Source: Pseudomonas sp. Seg1
GTDB lineage: Bacteria; Pseudomonadota; Gammaproteobacteria; Pseudomonadales; Pseudomonadaceae
Length of the DNA stretch: 64,000 bases
Assembly: GCF_018326005.1 (NCBI RefSeq)
Contig: NZ_AP021903.1
Span: 2,482,001 to 2,546,000 of the forward strand
Reading direction: 5' to 3'
Below, in pieces: positions 45,111 to 55,167 of this stretch (position 1 is its first letter; each line of letters starts with the position of its first letter). A program made the translations under genes and the position numbers. The notes under the pieces are model-generated. The model worked only from the letters and a program-made list of their open reading frames with translations, did no database searches and was not told where the DNA came from.

Positions 45111-45121
45111 GGACATCAGCA

Positions 45122-46075
45122 ATGAATCAGGAAGAACAACTGTCCACCGACGATCTTGCGTTGCTGCAACTGGGCCGGCGCTTGCAGGCTGACGGCTATC
45201 GTTTCATCACCCCGACGCCGCTGACCCATCAGCGGGTCAATCAGCGTGACGAAGGCCAGTTCGCTGACTCCCTGCGCGATGTATTTGGCTGGTCGCGGCC
45301 CTTTGCGCCGGGCCTGTTGTCTGCCGATGAGCAACGGCAGTTACAGGATGCGCAAGTCATCGATTGCTACGAAGGTCACCTGAAAAGCCGCGTACGCTGG
45401 TCGAGCCTGGACGACTTGCTATTCGTTCATTCGGCGTACCCCACCGACGCCGCCGATTCAGTGTTTTTCGGTCCGGACACCTATCGTTTCGCCCAACTGA
45501 TTCACGCCCATTTGCAACAGAACTTCGCACCGATCCATCGTGCCGTGGATATCGGTTGCGGTGCCGGCGTGGGCGCCATTCTGATCGGCCGCGCACGTCG
45601 CGAAGCGCAAGTGCTGGCGCTGGATATCAATCCCGCCGCGCTACGCCTGACCACGATTAACGCGGCATTGGCGGAAGTCGCCAACCTCGAAGCCCATGCC
45701 AGCGATCTGCTGCAAGGCGTCGACGGCGAGTTCGATCTGATCGTCGCCAACCCGCCGTATATGGCCGATCCCGCCGCGCGGGCCTACCGGCATGGCGGTG
45801 GCACGCTGGGCGCCGGGCTGTCGTTGCGCATCGTCGAGCAAGCCCTCAATCGGCTCACGCCCGGCGGCTCGTTGCTGCTCTATACCGGCGTGGCGATGGT
45901 CGATGGTCGCGATCCGTTTCTCGACACGGTGTTGCCACGGCTCGATGAAGCAAGGTTCGCCTGGACCTACCGGGAAATCGATCCGGATGTCTTCGGCGAG
46001 GAACTGCTCAACCCGGGATACCAACGGGTCGACCGGATCGCCGTGGTCGCCTTGACTGTGACTCGTATTGGCTGA
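45122..46075 (+). CDS. Class I SAM-dependent methyltransferase with NPPY motif
   Basis: A 317-residue methyltransferase. The SAM motif is RAVDIGCGAGVGAILIGRAR and the catalytic NPPY is in DLIVANPPYMADPAARAYRH, as in PrmC, RlmG and other amide or ring-nitrogen methylases. An N-terminal domain of about 130 residues precedes it. The ATG at 45122 follows AAGGACATC. Because it is paired with the HDO-type protein it may modify the product or substrate of that enzyme; this is inference. Confidence 0.82.
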   Translation: MNQEEQLSTDDLALLQLGRRLQADGYRFITPTPLTHQRVNQRDEGQFADSLRDVFGWSRPFAPGLLSADEQRQLQDAQVIDCYEGHLKSRVRWSSLDDLLFVHSAYPTDAADSVFFGPDTYRFAQLIHAHLQQNFAPIHRAVDIGCGAGVGAILIGRARREAQVLALDINPAALRLTTINAALAEVANLEAHASDLLQGVDGEFDLIVANPPYMADPAARAYRHGGGTLGAGLSLRIVEQALNRLTPGGSLLLYTGVAMVDGRDPFLDTVLPRLDEARFAWTYREIDPDVFGEELLNPGYQRVDRIAVVALTVTRIG

Positions 46076-46092
46076 AACAGGGCAGGTGCGCC

Positions 46093-48693
46093 ATGAGCAG
46101 AAACCTTGACGACTACAACCGCATGCGCGATTTCTCAGCGACGTCGGAGCCAGCCGCAGTCAAGCGCTCGAGCAAGAAGACCGCAGCGGATCACGCCCTG
46201 CAGTTCTGCATCCAGAAGCACGACGCCTCGCACCTGCATTACGACTTTCGCCTGGAGCTCGATGGCGCGCTGAAGAGCTGGGCGGTGCCGAAAGGGCCAT
46301 CGCTCGACCCCAAGGTCAAGCGCCTGGCAGTGCATGTCGAAGACCACCCGCTGGATTATGCGACGTTCGAAGGCAGTATTCCCGAAGGGCATTACGGCGC
46401 CGGGGATGTGATCGTCTGGGATCGCGGGGTATGGATCCCACTGGAAGACCCGCAAAAGGCCTACGTCAAAGGCAAGCTCAAGTTCGAGTTACAGGGCGAG
46501 AAACTCGCCGGGATCTGGAATCTGGTGCGCACCCACATGCCGGGCAAGAAGGAGAACTGGTTTCTGATCAAGCATCAGGACAGCGCCGCCCGCCCGCAGG
46601 ATGATTACGACGTGCTGGTGGCCGAGCCGGATAGTGTTTTAAGTGAGCGCACTCTGGTCGATAAACCCAAGCTTGCAGCCAGGCAGGTCAAACCCATCGA
46701 GAAGCCTGCCGCGAAACCGCGCAAAAAGGCATCGGGCACGCTGACCGGCGCGCACAAGGCGAAAATTCCCGCGCAACTGAAACCGCAATTGGCGACTTTG
46801 GTCGACAGCGCACCGGAAGGTGACTGGAGCTACGAGATCAAGTTTGACGGTTACCGGATCATGGCGCGGATCGAGGGTGAACAGGTTCAGCTCTTCACCC
46901 GCAACGGTCACGACTGGACGCACAAGTTGCCGAAACAGGCAGAAGCGCTGGCTGCACTGAAACTGGAGTCAGCGTGGCTCGATGGTGAAATGGTGGTCGC
47001 CGACGAACACGGCGTGCCGGATTTTCAGGCGCTGCAGAATGCCTTCGACTCCGGCAGCAGTGCCAACATCTTCTATTACCTGTTCGACATGCCGTATCTC
47101 AACGGCGTCGACCTGCGCGAAGTCGCTGTCGAGGAACGCCGTGCGGCACTTTCAACGGTGCTCGGTGCTCATGAGCAACCGCTGTTGCGCTTTTCCCAAG
47201 CCTTCGACGAAACCCCGGATGCGCTGCTCAACAGCGCCTGCCAGATGCAGATGGAAGGCCTGATCGGCAAACGCCTCGGCTCGCCGTATGTTTCACGACG
47301 TAGCAGCGACTGGATCAAACTCAAGTGCAAACATCGCCAGGAATTCGTGATCGTTGGCTACACCGATCCGAAAGGCTCGCGCAGTGCCTTCGGCGCGTTG
47401 CTGCTGGGCCTGCATGATCGTGATAGCGGCGAGCTGCGCTACGCCGGCAAGGTCGGCACCGGTTTTAATGAAACCACCCTGAAAAGCATCCTCGCGCAAC
47501 TCAAACCCTTGCAGGTGAAAAAAGCTGCCGTGGTCAATCCACCGAACGGATTCGAAGCCAAAGGCGTGCACTGGCTCAAACCGAAACTGCTGGCGGAAGT
47601 CGCGTTCGCCGAAATGACTAAGGACGGCTCGGTGCGTCATGCCGTGTTCCATGGTTTGCGTGAGGACAAACCGGCCAATGACATCACTGAGGAGCGAGCG
47701 AAACCCGTGAAGACTTCAGAGAGCAAAACCGCCGCGAAGAAAGCCCCAAAAAAAATCGCTGCGAGCAAATCCGAACCGGCGGAGACTGCGCCATCGCAGC
47801 TCGGCCTGGCCAGCGGCAAAGTGCGCATTACCCACCCGGATCGGGTCATCGACGCCGTCAGCGGCACTACCAAAATGCAACTGGCCGAATACTACGCCAG
47901 CGTCGCCGAATGGATACTGCCGCAACTCAAGGACCGCCCGGTTGCGCTGGTGCGGGCGCCGGACGGCATCGCCGGCGAACTGTTCTTCCAGAAGAACGCC
48001 GAACGTCTGGCGATCCCGGGCATCACCACGCTGGACAAGGATGTCACCGGGCAACCGGTGATGCTGATCAACAACGCCGAAGCGCTGATCGGCGCGGTGC
48101 AGATGAGCACCGTCGAACTGCACACCTGGAACGCCACCACGGTTGACCTCGACAAGCCTGACCGCTTCGTCCTCGACCTTGACCCGGATCCGGCGCTGCC
48201 CTGGAAAAGCATGGTCGAAGCCACCGCGCTGACCCTCACGGTGCTGGATGAACTGGGGCTCAAGGCGTTTCTCAAAACCAGCGGCGGCAAGGGCATTCAC
48301 CTGGTGGTGCCGTTGACCCGCAAGCTCGGCTGGGATGAGGTCAAGGATTTCAGCCACGCGATCGTCAGTCATATGGCCAAGCTGTTGCCGGATCGATTTT
48401 CGGCGGTGTCCGGGCCAAAAAACCGCGTCGGGCGAATCTTCATCGACTATCTGCGCAATGGTCTCGGCGCAACGACTATTTGTACTTATGCCGCGCGCAC
48501 CCGTGAGGGTTTGCCGGTGTCGGTGCCGTTGTTCCGGGAAGAAGTGGCCGAGATCAAGGGCGGCAATCAGTGGAATATCCACAACGTCCATGAACGCCTG
48601 GCAGAAGTCGGCGACGAGCCCTGGGCGGACATGAAGAAAACCCGCCAGAGCATCACCGCAGAAATGCGCAAACGGGTCGGGATGAAGAAGTGA
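46093..48693 (+). CDS. ligD: ATP-dependent DNA ligase D, multifunctional
   Basis: An 866-residue LigD for Ku-dependent end joining. Domain order is Pseudomonas-type: 3'-phosphoesterase (residues 30-160: FCIQKHDASHLHYDFRLELD, HVEDHPLDYATFEGSIPEGH), ligase (220-530, nucleotidyl-lysine in YEIKFDGYRIMAR), then primase-polymerase (580-866, catalytic DLDPDP, KTSGGKGIHLVVPL). A Lys/Ala-rich linker joins ligase and polymerase. No ku gene is next to it. It follows the methyltransferase gene by 17 bases. Confidence 0.95.
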   Translation: MSRNLDDYNRMRDFSATSEPAAVKRSSKKTAADHALQFCIQKHDASHLHYDFRLELDGALKSWAVPKGPSLDPKVKRLAVHVEDHPLDYATFEGSIPEGHYGAGDVIVWDRGVWIPLEDPQKAYVKGKLKFELQGEKLAGIWNLVRTHMPGKKENWFLIKHQDSAARPQDDYDVLVAEPDSVLSERTLVDKPKLAARQVKPIEKPAAKPRKKASGTLTGAHKAKIPAQLKPQLATLVDSAPEGDWSYEIKFDGYRIMARIEGEQVQLFTRNGHDWTHKLPKQAEALAALKLESAWLDGEMVVADEHGVPDFQALQNAFDSGSSANIFYYLFDMPYLNGVDLREVAVEERRAALSTVLGAHEQPLLRFSQAFDETPDALLNSACQMQMEGLIGKRLGSPYVSRRSSDWIKLKCKHRQEFVIVGYTDPKGSRSAFGALLLGLHDRDSGELRYAGKVGTGFNETTLKSILAQLKPLQVKKAAVVNPPNGFEAKGVHWLKPKLLAEVAFAEMTKDGSVRHAVFHGLREDKPANDITEERAKPVKTSESKTAAKKAPKKIAASKSEPAETAPSQLGLASGKVRITHPDRVIDAVSGTTKMQLAEYYASVAEWILPQLKDRPVALVRAPDGIAGELFFQKNAERLAIPGITTLDKDVTGQPVMLINNAEALIGAVQMSTVELHTWNATTVDLDKPDRFVLDLDPDPALPWKSMVEATALTLTVLDELGLKAFLKTSGGKGIHLVVPLTRKLGWDEVKDFSHAIVSHMAKLLPDRFSAVSGPKNRVGRIFIDYLRNGLGATTICTYAARTREGLPVSVPLFREEVAEIKGGNQWNIHNVHERLAEVGDEPWADMKKTRQSITAEMRKRVGMKK

Positions 48694-49107
48694 TCAGGTA
48701 TCGCGCAACAAGTCGTGGGCGTTGAGCAGTTCGAAGGCAATTTCCGGATGGTTTTCCAGGCCCCGGCGAATTGCGGCCGGAATTGCCTGACGCGTCTTGC
48801 GACACAGCCCCGGCAGCTCTTCGATCTGAATGGCAATGCCGCGCATCGTGCGCACTTCATTGAAACCTGGGGCAACATCGACACGGATACCCAGTTGTTC
48901 AAACATCTGTTGTTGCAGATGCCTGAGGTCGGCCAGATCCTTGAGCATCTCCAGACGCGCGAGCAGACGTTTTTCTTCCTCGCGCGTCAGGCGCAGGATG
49001 CGCAGATCCGCACCGGGTTTCTCCAGCAGCGGGTCGCGCCCGCAATTGCAGGCGCCGGGCGGGCAGGGTGAGCGCAACGGCACAGAAGTCGTCATGGCCT
49101 CCATCAT
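48694..49107 (-). CDS. Hypothetical protein with N-terminal cysteine cluster
   Basis: A 137-residue protein I do not recognise. The N-terminus contains a CPPGACNCGRD cluster, possibly metal-binding. The rest is helical and charged (ILRLTREEEKRLLARLEMLK, HLQQQMFEQLGIRVDVAPGF) and ends AFELLNAHDLLRDT. The start could be 49107 or, four codons on, 49095; neither has a well-spaced ribosome-binding site. It converges with ligD, the two stops adjoining without a gap. Confidence 0.7.
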   Translation of the reverse strand: MMEAMTTSVPLRSPCPPGACNCGRDPLLEKPGADLRILRLTREEEKRLLARLEMLKDLADLRHLQQQMFEQLGIRVDVAPGFNEVRTMRGIAIQIEELPGLCRKTRQAIPAAIRRGLENHPEIAFELLNAHDLLRDT

Positions 49108-49175
49108 AGAGGCCGTCGGACATTTTTGCCTATGCGCCGTCAGCAGCCGTCCATCGGCCGCTTCGCATCTGACAG

Positions 49176-49490
49176 CTACTGATTCAGACCTTCGTAATGC
49201 ACCAGAATCGCATTGGCGAGGTCTTCATCGCTGGCGTTGATGCCAGGGTTTTCCTGGCGAACCTGTTGCAGCACCGACTCAAGATAAACCCCACGAATGG
49301 CCCCGCCACTGGCGACGAATGCAGACAAGTCGTCACGGGCCGGAATCACCATTTTGTGATCCTTGAAGGTCGAGTACAGCGACGCGGAGACACCTGCCGA
49401 AGTGGCGACATCGCCCGCATCGACGCGGGCCAGTGCCGAACCGACGGGCAGGCATAAGAGTAAAGAAGAAACGAGCACTAACTTGCGCAT
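49176..49490 (-). CDS. DUF2388 family small exported protein
   Basis: A 104-residue protein with signal peptide MRKLVLVSSLLLCLPVGSAL (cleavage after ALA) and the Pseudomonas DUF2388 pattern: VATSAGVSASLYSTFKD, VIPARDDLSAFVASGGAIRG, ANPGI-like DEDLANAIL. The ATG at 49490 follows GGAGGAA. Function of the family is unknown. Monocistronic, upstream of sodC in orientation but 140 bases away. Confidence 0.85.
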   Translation of the reverse strand: MRKLVLVSSLLLCLPVGSALARVDAGDVATSAGVSASLYSTFKDHKMVIPARDDLSAFVASGGAIRGVYLESVLQQVRQENPGINASDEDLANAILVHYEGLNQ

Positions 49491-49630
49491 GACGGTATTC
49501 CTCCACAAGCGCGAAGCAAAAGGGAAGTACTACATAATGTGAGAGGTGCGCGGAGGGCGGGAGTTCCGTGGGAGATTCATATGGAGTGCGGGCAGCGCCG
49601 TTGCGGGCTGCCCGTTCCTATATGCAGTGG

Positions 49631-50152
49631 TCAGATCACGCCACAGGCCATGCGGTCGCCGCCACCGCCAAGGGGCTTGGGCATGTCGGCATGGTTATCG
49701 CCGCCGGCATGGATCATCAGTGCATGCCCCTTGATCTCACTGATTTTCTTCAGCCGCGGCGCCAGCACCGGATAGTTGGCGATGCCGTCGGCTGTCACGT
49801 AAACCGCCGGTAAATCGCCCAGATGGCCGTCAGCGTACGGGCCGAGATGCTTGCCGGTTTTCTGCGGATCGAAATGGCCACCGGCCGCGAGTGCCGCGCC
49901 TTTGACGCCGTCCTTCATGCCGGGCTCGCAACTGCCGTTTTCATGGACATGAAAACCATGCACGCCGGCCGGCAGGGATTTCAGATCGGGAGTGAACAGC
50001 AAGCCATACGGCGTTTCACTGATGGTGACGGCGCCAATCGCCTGCGGTGCACCATCGGCGCTGACCAGATTGATGGCGACTTTCTCGCTCGCCGCCTGAG
50101 CGGTGCCAATAGCGAGGGTGCCGAGTAGTCCCAACCAGAGTGCGCGTTTCAT
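49631..50152 (-). CDS. sodC: Periplasmic Cu/Zn superoxide dismutase
   Basis: A 173-residue SodC converting superoxide to peroxide and oxygen in the periplasm. Signal peptide MKRALWLGLLGTLAIGTAQA, then copper ligands HGFHVHENGSC, zinc site GGHFDPQKTGKHLGPYADGH, the copper His in MIHAGGDNHAD and the disulfide partner Cys in DRMACGVI. Start 50152 follows AAGGAAA. The 142-base gap to the DUF2388 gene shows no clear terminator. Confidence 0.95.
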   Translation of the reverse strand: MKRALWLGLLGTLAIGTAQAASEKVAINLVSADGAPQAIGAVTISETPYGLLFTPDLKSLPAGVHGFHVHENGSCEPGMKDGVKGAALAAGGHFDPQKTGKHLGPYADGHLGDLPAVYVTADGIANYPVLAPRLKKISEIKGHALMIHAGGDNHADMPKPLGGGGDRMACGVI

Positions 50153-50398
50153 AAGCGTTTCCTTGTGCTGCACGAGTTTTCAGAAGGACCGACTCAATAG
50201 CCTTTGCCCATTAACAGGCGATGAAGGCGCGATCCCGCGGCGTTCAAAGTGAGACTCTTCGCACAATCCGAAAGTTTTGCCGGTGCTGCCGTTCTGCGTT
50301 GACATTCGCTGACACGCTCTGGCGCGGCAGATTGGCGCAAATAGGCTTAACTCAAGGTCTGACAGGGCTTTCCAGCGTGCCCGGGGAGGATTTGCAAG

Positions 50399-52011
50399 GT
50401 GTCGATCAAACTGCGTTTAGTGTTGCTGATTGTTACCAGTCTGCTGACAGCCTTGATCATGGGGTGGTCAGTTACTTCGGTAATGTGCACATGGCTTCAG
50501 CGGTCAATGACAACGCCGTCAGCATGAGCGCGCTGCGCAACCACATGGAGGCCGACATGATGCACGACGCCCTGCGCGCCGACGTCTATTCGGCGATGCT
50601 GGTGGGGTTAGGCAAAAGTACCGGGACAGCCGCCGAAGTGCGCGACTCGATCAATGAACACACCGGGCATTTCCGCGAGGTCCTCGACGACAACCTCAAG
50701 TTGCCAATCAACCCGACCCTGCGCACGGCGCTGGAGCAGATCAAGCCGAGTCTCGACACATACATCAACGCCGGTGAGCGGATTGTCGGGCTGGCACTGG
50801 ACAACCCGGATGCGGCGCAGCAGGAACTCGCTACGTTCAATACCGCGTTCAGTCAGATCGAAACGCAAATGGCGGCGCTGAGTGAATTGATCGAAACCAA
50901 CACCCGACAGACCAGCGAAGGCACCGAAGCGGCTATCCGCAATGCCAATCTCGCTCTTGGCCTAGTGCTGATTGCCAGTCTGTTGTTGCTGCTGGCGCAG
51001 GGGCGCTGGGTGATGTCGAGCATCCTCGGGCCACTGAAAACGGCCAGCCGGATCGCCGAAAGCATCGCTCACGGCAATCTCAGCGAGTCCATCGCCGAGC
51101 CGTCCGGCAAGGACGAGGCCAGCGTCTTGATTCGGACCCTGGCGACCATGCAGCGGGACTTGCGCAACATGATCGACGTGGTGCGCCGAAATGCCCATGG
51201 TGTCAGTGGCATGAGCGAGCAGTTGAGCCATGGCTGCCATCAGGTCGCCGACAGCAGCCAGCAACAAAGCGTCGCCGCCGGGACCATGGCTGCCGCCGCC
51301 AGCCAGATGACCGCGAGCATTGAGGAAATCACCCGACACGCCGAGCGCGCGCTGGGCATGGCCAACCAGGCCGAGTCATTGGCGAAGAATGGCGGGCAGG
51401 TGATCCATCAAGTGGTCAGCGACATGGATGATATTGCCCGCTCGGCGCAACAATCGGCGCAGGTGATCCGCACGCTGGATCAGGAGTCCGAAGCGATCTT
51501 CAACATCATTCAGGTGATCAAAAGCATTGCCGACCAAACCAACCTGCTGGCGCTTAACGCCGCCATCGAAGCTGCGCGAGCCGGTGAGCAGGGCAGGGGC
51601 TTTGCGGTGGTGGCGGACGAAGTGCGCAGCCTGGCGGCGCGAACCAGCGCGTCCACTCAGGAAATCGCCGCGATGGTCGCACGCATTCAGCACAGCACTC
51701 GTGAGGCCGTCAGCAGCATGGAGGCAGGCGTGGCGCAGGTCGACAAGGGCATGGCGGTGACGGCTGACGTCGAGCGGGCGATTCGGGAAATTCTTGAAGC
51801 GACGTTGAGCACTACACAACTGGTCAATGACATCACCCGCACCATCGGCGAGCAGAGCCAGGCCAGCAACGAGATTGCCCATCAGGTGGAGATGATTGCC
51901 GGGATGTCCGAGGGCAATAGCCGGGTAATCGGCCAGACGGCGAACACCACAGATGAGTTGTCGAGTCTGGCGGGGCAGTTGGCGCAGTCGGTGGATCGGT
52001 TTCGGTTGTGA
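50399..52011 (+). CDS. Methyl-accepting chemotaxis protein with an apparent one-base frameshift
   Basis: A transmembrane chemoreceptor. The expected start is GTG 50399 behind GGAGGAT, giving [20 protein letters not shown] as the first membrane helix. At a run of four G (50461-50464) the frame must shift by one base to continue into [18 protein letters not shown] and the rest of the protein. A fifth G would give [10 protein letters not shown] and restore one frame of about 538 codons. The remainder is intact: periplasmic four-helix sensor, second membrane segment ([16 protein letters not shown]), HAMP, and signalling hairpin [20 protein letters not shown]. Either a damaged gene, a slippery on/off tract or a sequencing error. 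Confidence 0.85.
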
Positions 52012-52057
52012 GTGCTGCAGCAGGTGTGCAGTAACCCTGAGAACACCACAACCCAAT

Positions 52058-52145
52058 GTGGGAGCTGGCTTGCCAGCGATAAGGCCGGCACATTCAATAT
52101 TGATGTTAACTGACACACCGCTATCGCTGGCAAGCCAGCTCCCAC
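52058..52145. repeat. REP-type inverted pair (GTGGGAGCTGGCTTGCCAGC family)
   Basis: Inverted arms GTGGGAGCTGGCTTGCCAGC and GCTGGCAAGCCAGCTCCCAC lie just downstream of the chemoreceptor gene. Confidence 0.85.
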
Positions 52146-52597
52146 ATTGGACTTTGGTGTAAACACAAGTGTATTCACAACATCAAAACGATGACTTTAA
52201 GCGAGAGGATTCAGCCAAGGGCCGCGCTGGGGTCATGTTCGGCACTTGCCAGCCGATAAGCCCCTGAGCGGAAAAAGACTCTCAAGTCGGGAACAGACGC
52301 GCGGGTTTGTCCTGACGTGATATTCTTCGCGCCAACTTGGTTTGACCTTATTCAGTTTGCTTGCCTTTTGGGCGGGCCGACGGAATCCCTGTCGCTCAAG
52401 TAGCTGAAGCCAATAATGATAAGAAGTCAGTTCAGAAGGGACATTAACTGAGGTCGATGCGGTACATCGGCCTTGTGTGCCCACCCGTCAAAATTGAAGT
52501 GTGCCGGAACCCGCGACGCTAGCCTGAGCGTTGCAGAAGAGGGGCCTCACACGCACAACAGCGGCGGGCGGAAGGCGTTTTATCATAGGTGCAACAG
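52146..52597 (+). other. Long leader/promoter region of mqo
   Basis: About 450 bases without a convincing gene. The base composition is more AT-rich in the middle. A TTGACC hexamer occurs near 52345 but no matching -10 stands out. Short frames exist on both strands without ribosome-binding sites. Nothing more definite was seen. Confidence 0.4.
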
Positions 52598-54244
52598 ATG
52601 TTTAAAAAAGTGAACACAGCCCTGCTGGGTCTGGCTTTGGCGATGGGGATGACATCCGCCAATGCTGACGAAGCAAAGAAAGTCGACGTCCTGCTGATCG
52701 GCGGCGGCATCATGAGCACCACCCTCGGTGTGTGGATCAATGAGCTGGAGCCAAGCTGGTCGATGGAAATGGTCGAGCGCCTCGACGGCGTCGCCCTGGA
52801 AAGCTCCAACGGCTGGAACAACGCCGGTACCGGTCACTCGGCTCTCGCTGAGCTGAACTACACCCCGGAAGACGACAAAGGCAACGTGACGATCCCGAAA
52901 GCGGTCGAGATCAACGAAGCGTTCCAGGTCTCCCGTCAATTCTGGGCCTGGCAGGTTCAGCAAGGTGTTCTGAAGAACCCTCGCTCGTTCATCAACACCA
53001 CTCCGCACATGAGCTTCGTGTGGGGCGATGACAACATCAAGTTCCTGAAAAAGCGCTACGAAGCCCTGCAAGCGAGCCCGCTGTTCGCTGGCATGCAGTA
53101 CTCCGAAGACCCGGCTGTGATCAAGAAGTGGGTCCCGCTGATGATGGAAGGGCGTGACCCGAACCAGAAAATCGCGGCCACCTGGAGCCCGTTGGGTACC
53201 GACATGAACTTCGGCGAAATCACCCGCCAGTTCGCCGGTTACCTGCAGACCAAGCCTAACTTCAACTTGAAACTGTCCAGCGAAGTGCAGGACATCACCA
53301 AGAACGAAGACGGCACCTGGCGCGTCAGCTACAAAAACCTGAAAGACGGCACCAAGACCGAAACCGACGCCAAGTTCGTGTTCATCGGCGCGGGCGGCGG
53401 TGCACTGCACCTGCTGCAAAAGTCGGGCATTCCCGAAGCCAAGGAATACGCTGGCTTCCCGGTAGGCGGCTCGTTCCTGGTGACCGATAACCCGGCCATC
53501 GCCGAGCAGCACCTGGCCAAGGCCTACGGTAAAGCCTCGGTTGGCGCACCTCCGATGTCGGTTCCGCACCTGGACACCCGTGTTCTGGACGGCAAGCGCG
53601 TTATCCTGTTTGGCCCATTCGCGACCTTCAGCACCAAGTTCCTCAAAGAAGGCTCGTACCTGGACCTGCTGACCAGCACCACCACCCACAACATCTGGCC
53701 TATGACCAAGGTCGGCATCAAGGAATACCCGCTGGTCGAGTACCTGGCTGGCCAACTGATGCTGTCGGATGAAGACCGTCTGAACGCGCTGAAGGAATAC
53801 TTCCCGAACGCCAAAGCCGAAGACTGGCGCCTGTGGCAAGCCGGCCAACGCGTGCAAATCATCAAGCGTGATGAAGCCGCCGGCGGCGTGCTGAAACTGG
53901 GTACCGAAATCGTTGCTGCTCAAGACGGCTCCATCGCCGGCCTGCTGGGCGCATCGCCAGGCGCGTCGACCGCTGCTCCGATCATGCTGAGCGTGCTGCA
54001 GAAAGTCTTCAAAGACAAAGTCGCGACCCCAGAATGGCAAGCCAAGCTGCACCAGATCGTTCCAAGCTACGGCACCCAGCTGAACAGCGATCCAGCCAAA
54101 GTGGCTGCAGAGTGGGCTTATACCGCCAAGATCCTCGAACTGCCGACACCTCCAGTGATCGGTCAGGCTGCTGCTCCGGCTGCACCTGCGGCTGAAAAAG
54201 CTGAAGCTCCGAAGGAAAACGCTGCACGTGACATGGCTCTGTAA
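52598..54244 (+). CDS. mqo: Malate:quinone oxidoreductase
   Basis: A 548-residue FAD enzyme oxidising malate to oxaloacetate with electrons going to quinone. The FAD motif is [19 protein letters not shown] (about residues 33-51), followed by [20 protein letters not shown] and [20 protein letters not shown]. The first 26 residues ([20 protein letters not shown], then ANA) look like a cleavable signal peptide, unusual for a protein expected on the cytoplasmic face. The last 35 residues are Ala/Pro/Glu-rich. ATG 52598 follows AGGTG; a GTG three codons earlier is possible. Confidence 0.94.
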   Translation: MFKKVNTALLGLALAMGMTSANADEAKKVDVLLIGGGIMSTTLGVWINELEPSWSMEMVERLDGVALESSNGWNNAGTGHSALAELNYTPEDDKGNVTIPKAVEINEAFQVSRQFWAWQVQQGVLKNPRSFINTTPHMSFVWGDDNIKFLKKRYEALQASPLFAGMQYSEDPAVIKKWVPLMMEGRDPNQKIAATWSPLGTDMNFGEITRQFAGYLQTKPNFNLKLSSEVQDITKNEDGTWRVSYKNLKDGTKTETDAKFVFIGAGGGALHLLQKSGIPEAKEYAGFPVGGSFLVTDNPAIAEQHLAKAYGKASVGAPPMSVPHLDTRVLDGKRVILFGPFATFSTKFLKEGSYLDLLTSTTTHNIWPMTKVGIKEYPLVEYLAGQLMLSDEDRLNALKEYFPNAKAEDWRLWQAGQRVQIIKRDEAAGGVLKLGTEIVAAQDGSIAGLLGASPGASTAAPIMLSVLQKVFKDKVATPEWQAKLHQIVPSYGTQLNSDPAKVAAEWAYTAKILELPTPPVIGQAAAPAAPAAEKAEAPKENAARDMAL

Positions 54245-54262
54245 CCAGACGCCTGACACACA

Positions 54263-54299
54263 AAGCCCACTGAACCGGTGACGGTCAGTGGGCTTTTTT
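54263..54299 (+). terminator. Intrinsic terminator of mqo
   Basis: An 11-bp stem (AAGCCCACTGA against TCAGTGGGCTT) with an 11-base loop is followed by a run of six T. It begins 18 bases after the mqo stop and also separates the convergent SnoaL-like gene. Confidence 0.9.
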
Positions 54300-54325
54300 G
54301 TGGCGAAAATCCTGTAGGAGCGGGG

Positions 54326-54754
54326 TCAGGATCTGGTTTTTGCCAGGTAGGCACCGAGGCGCTGGCCCATTTGTTCGCCCAAGGCTTGCAGGCCGCTGAG
54401 GGGACGCACCATCACCTCGAATTCGACGATCTTCCCGCTCTCATCGAAACGAATCATGTCGATGCCTTTGAGCTCCTTCGAACCTATCTTGGCACTGAAC
54501 TCCAGAATCACATTCAGCCCATCAGCGGTCGAAAGCTCACGGTGATATCTGAAATCCTCAAACACTTCGAACACCGTGTTGAGAATCATCGAAACCACCG
54601 GGGCGCCCGGATAAGGCGTGTGTGCCATGGGCGAGCGGAACACGGCGTTGGCATCAAGCAGCGCGGGCAGGGCGCTCAAGTCGCCGGTACGGATCATTTC
54701 GTGCCAGCGGTTCAGGGATTCGGCGACATTGGGCCGCAGGTTCAGGTCAGTCAT
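54326..54754 (-). CDS. SnoaL-like/NTF2-fold protein
   Basis: A 142-residue NTF2-like protein with the cone fold used by SnoaL-type isomerases and many unassigned proteins. Characteristic stretches: SLNRWHEMIRTGDLSALPAL, DANAVFRSPMAHTPYPG, and LKGIDMIRFDESGKIVEFEV. ATG 54754 is behind GAGGTG. No neighbour suggests a substrate; many homologues are annotated only as hypothetical. Confidence 0.8.
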   Translation of the reverse strand: MTDLNLRPNVAESLNRWHEMIRTGDLSALPALLDANAVFRSPMAHTPYPGAPVVSMILNTVFEVFEDFRYHRELSTADGLNVILEFSAKIGSKELKGIDMIRFDESGKIVEFEVMVRPLSGLQALGEQMGQRLGAYLAKTRS

Positions 54755-54997
54755 TTGCACCTCTGGATTTTTGTTGTTCTTCGACTCTAGATCAAAGCGC
54801 TGTCAGGGCAAACTTAATGTCGCTACTGAATATCACCCTACAGATCAGATTTCATCTGATACGCTTTTTTCGTTTCAATCTGCCTCTGTCATCGGTTCAG
54901 ATGCAGGATCAAAATGCCCCGGCAGTTCGGTCACTCACGACAAACCTTCATTCCGAAGTGTCCAGTGCACCGCAAGCTCAGCATTGAGGAGAGCAAC

Positions 54998-55081
54998 ATG
55001 AACAAAATGGCGATTTTCCTGGGTGGCTTCCTGACACTGACCATTCTGATTGGACTGCTCGCGACGATTTCTCCGGTCTGA
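54998..55081 (+). CDS. 27-residue single-pass membrane peptide
   Basis: An ATG at 54998 with GAGGAGA seven bases upstream opens a 27-codon frame ending in TGA. The product begins MNKMAIFLGGFLTLTILIGL and ends with LLATISPV: a short positive start and one hydrophobic helix, the design of regulatory small membrane proteins. The strong ribosome-binding site and non-random content support it. Function unknown; it precedes a Nudix gene by 86 bases. Confidence 0.6.
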   Translation: MNKMAIFLGGFLTLTILIGLLATISPV

Positions 55082-55167
55082 GATACGGCCACAAGATGAT
55101 GTCCGGGGTGTGCCGCGCGAATCGTGTTTAAATGCCGCGCCTTCACACCTCGAAATGGACGTCACCC

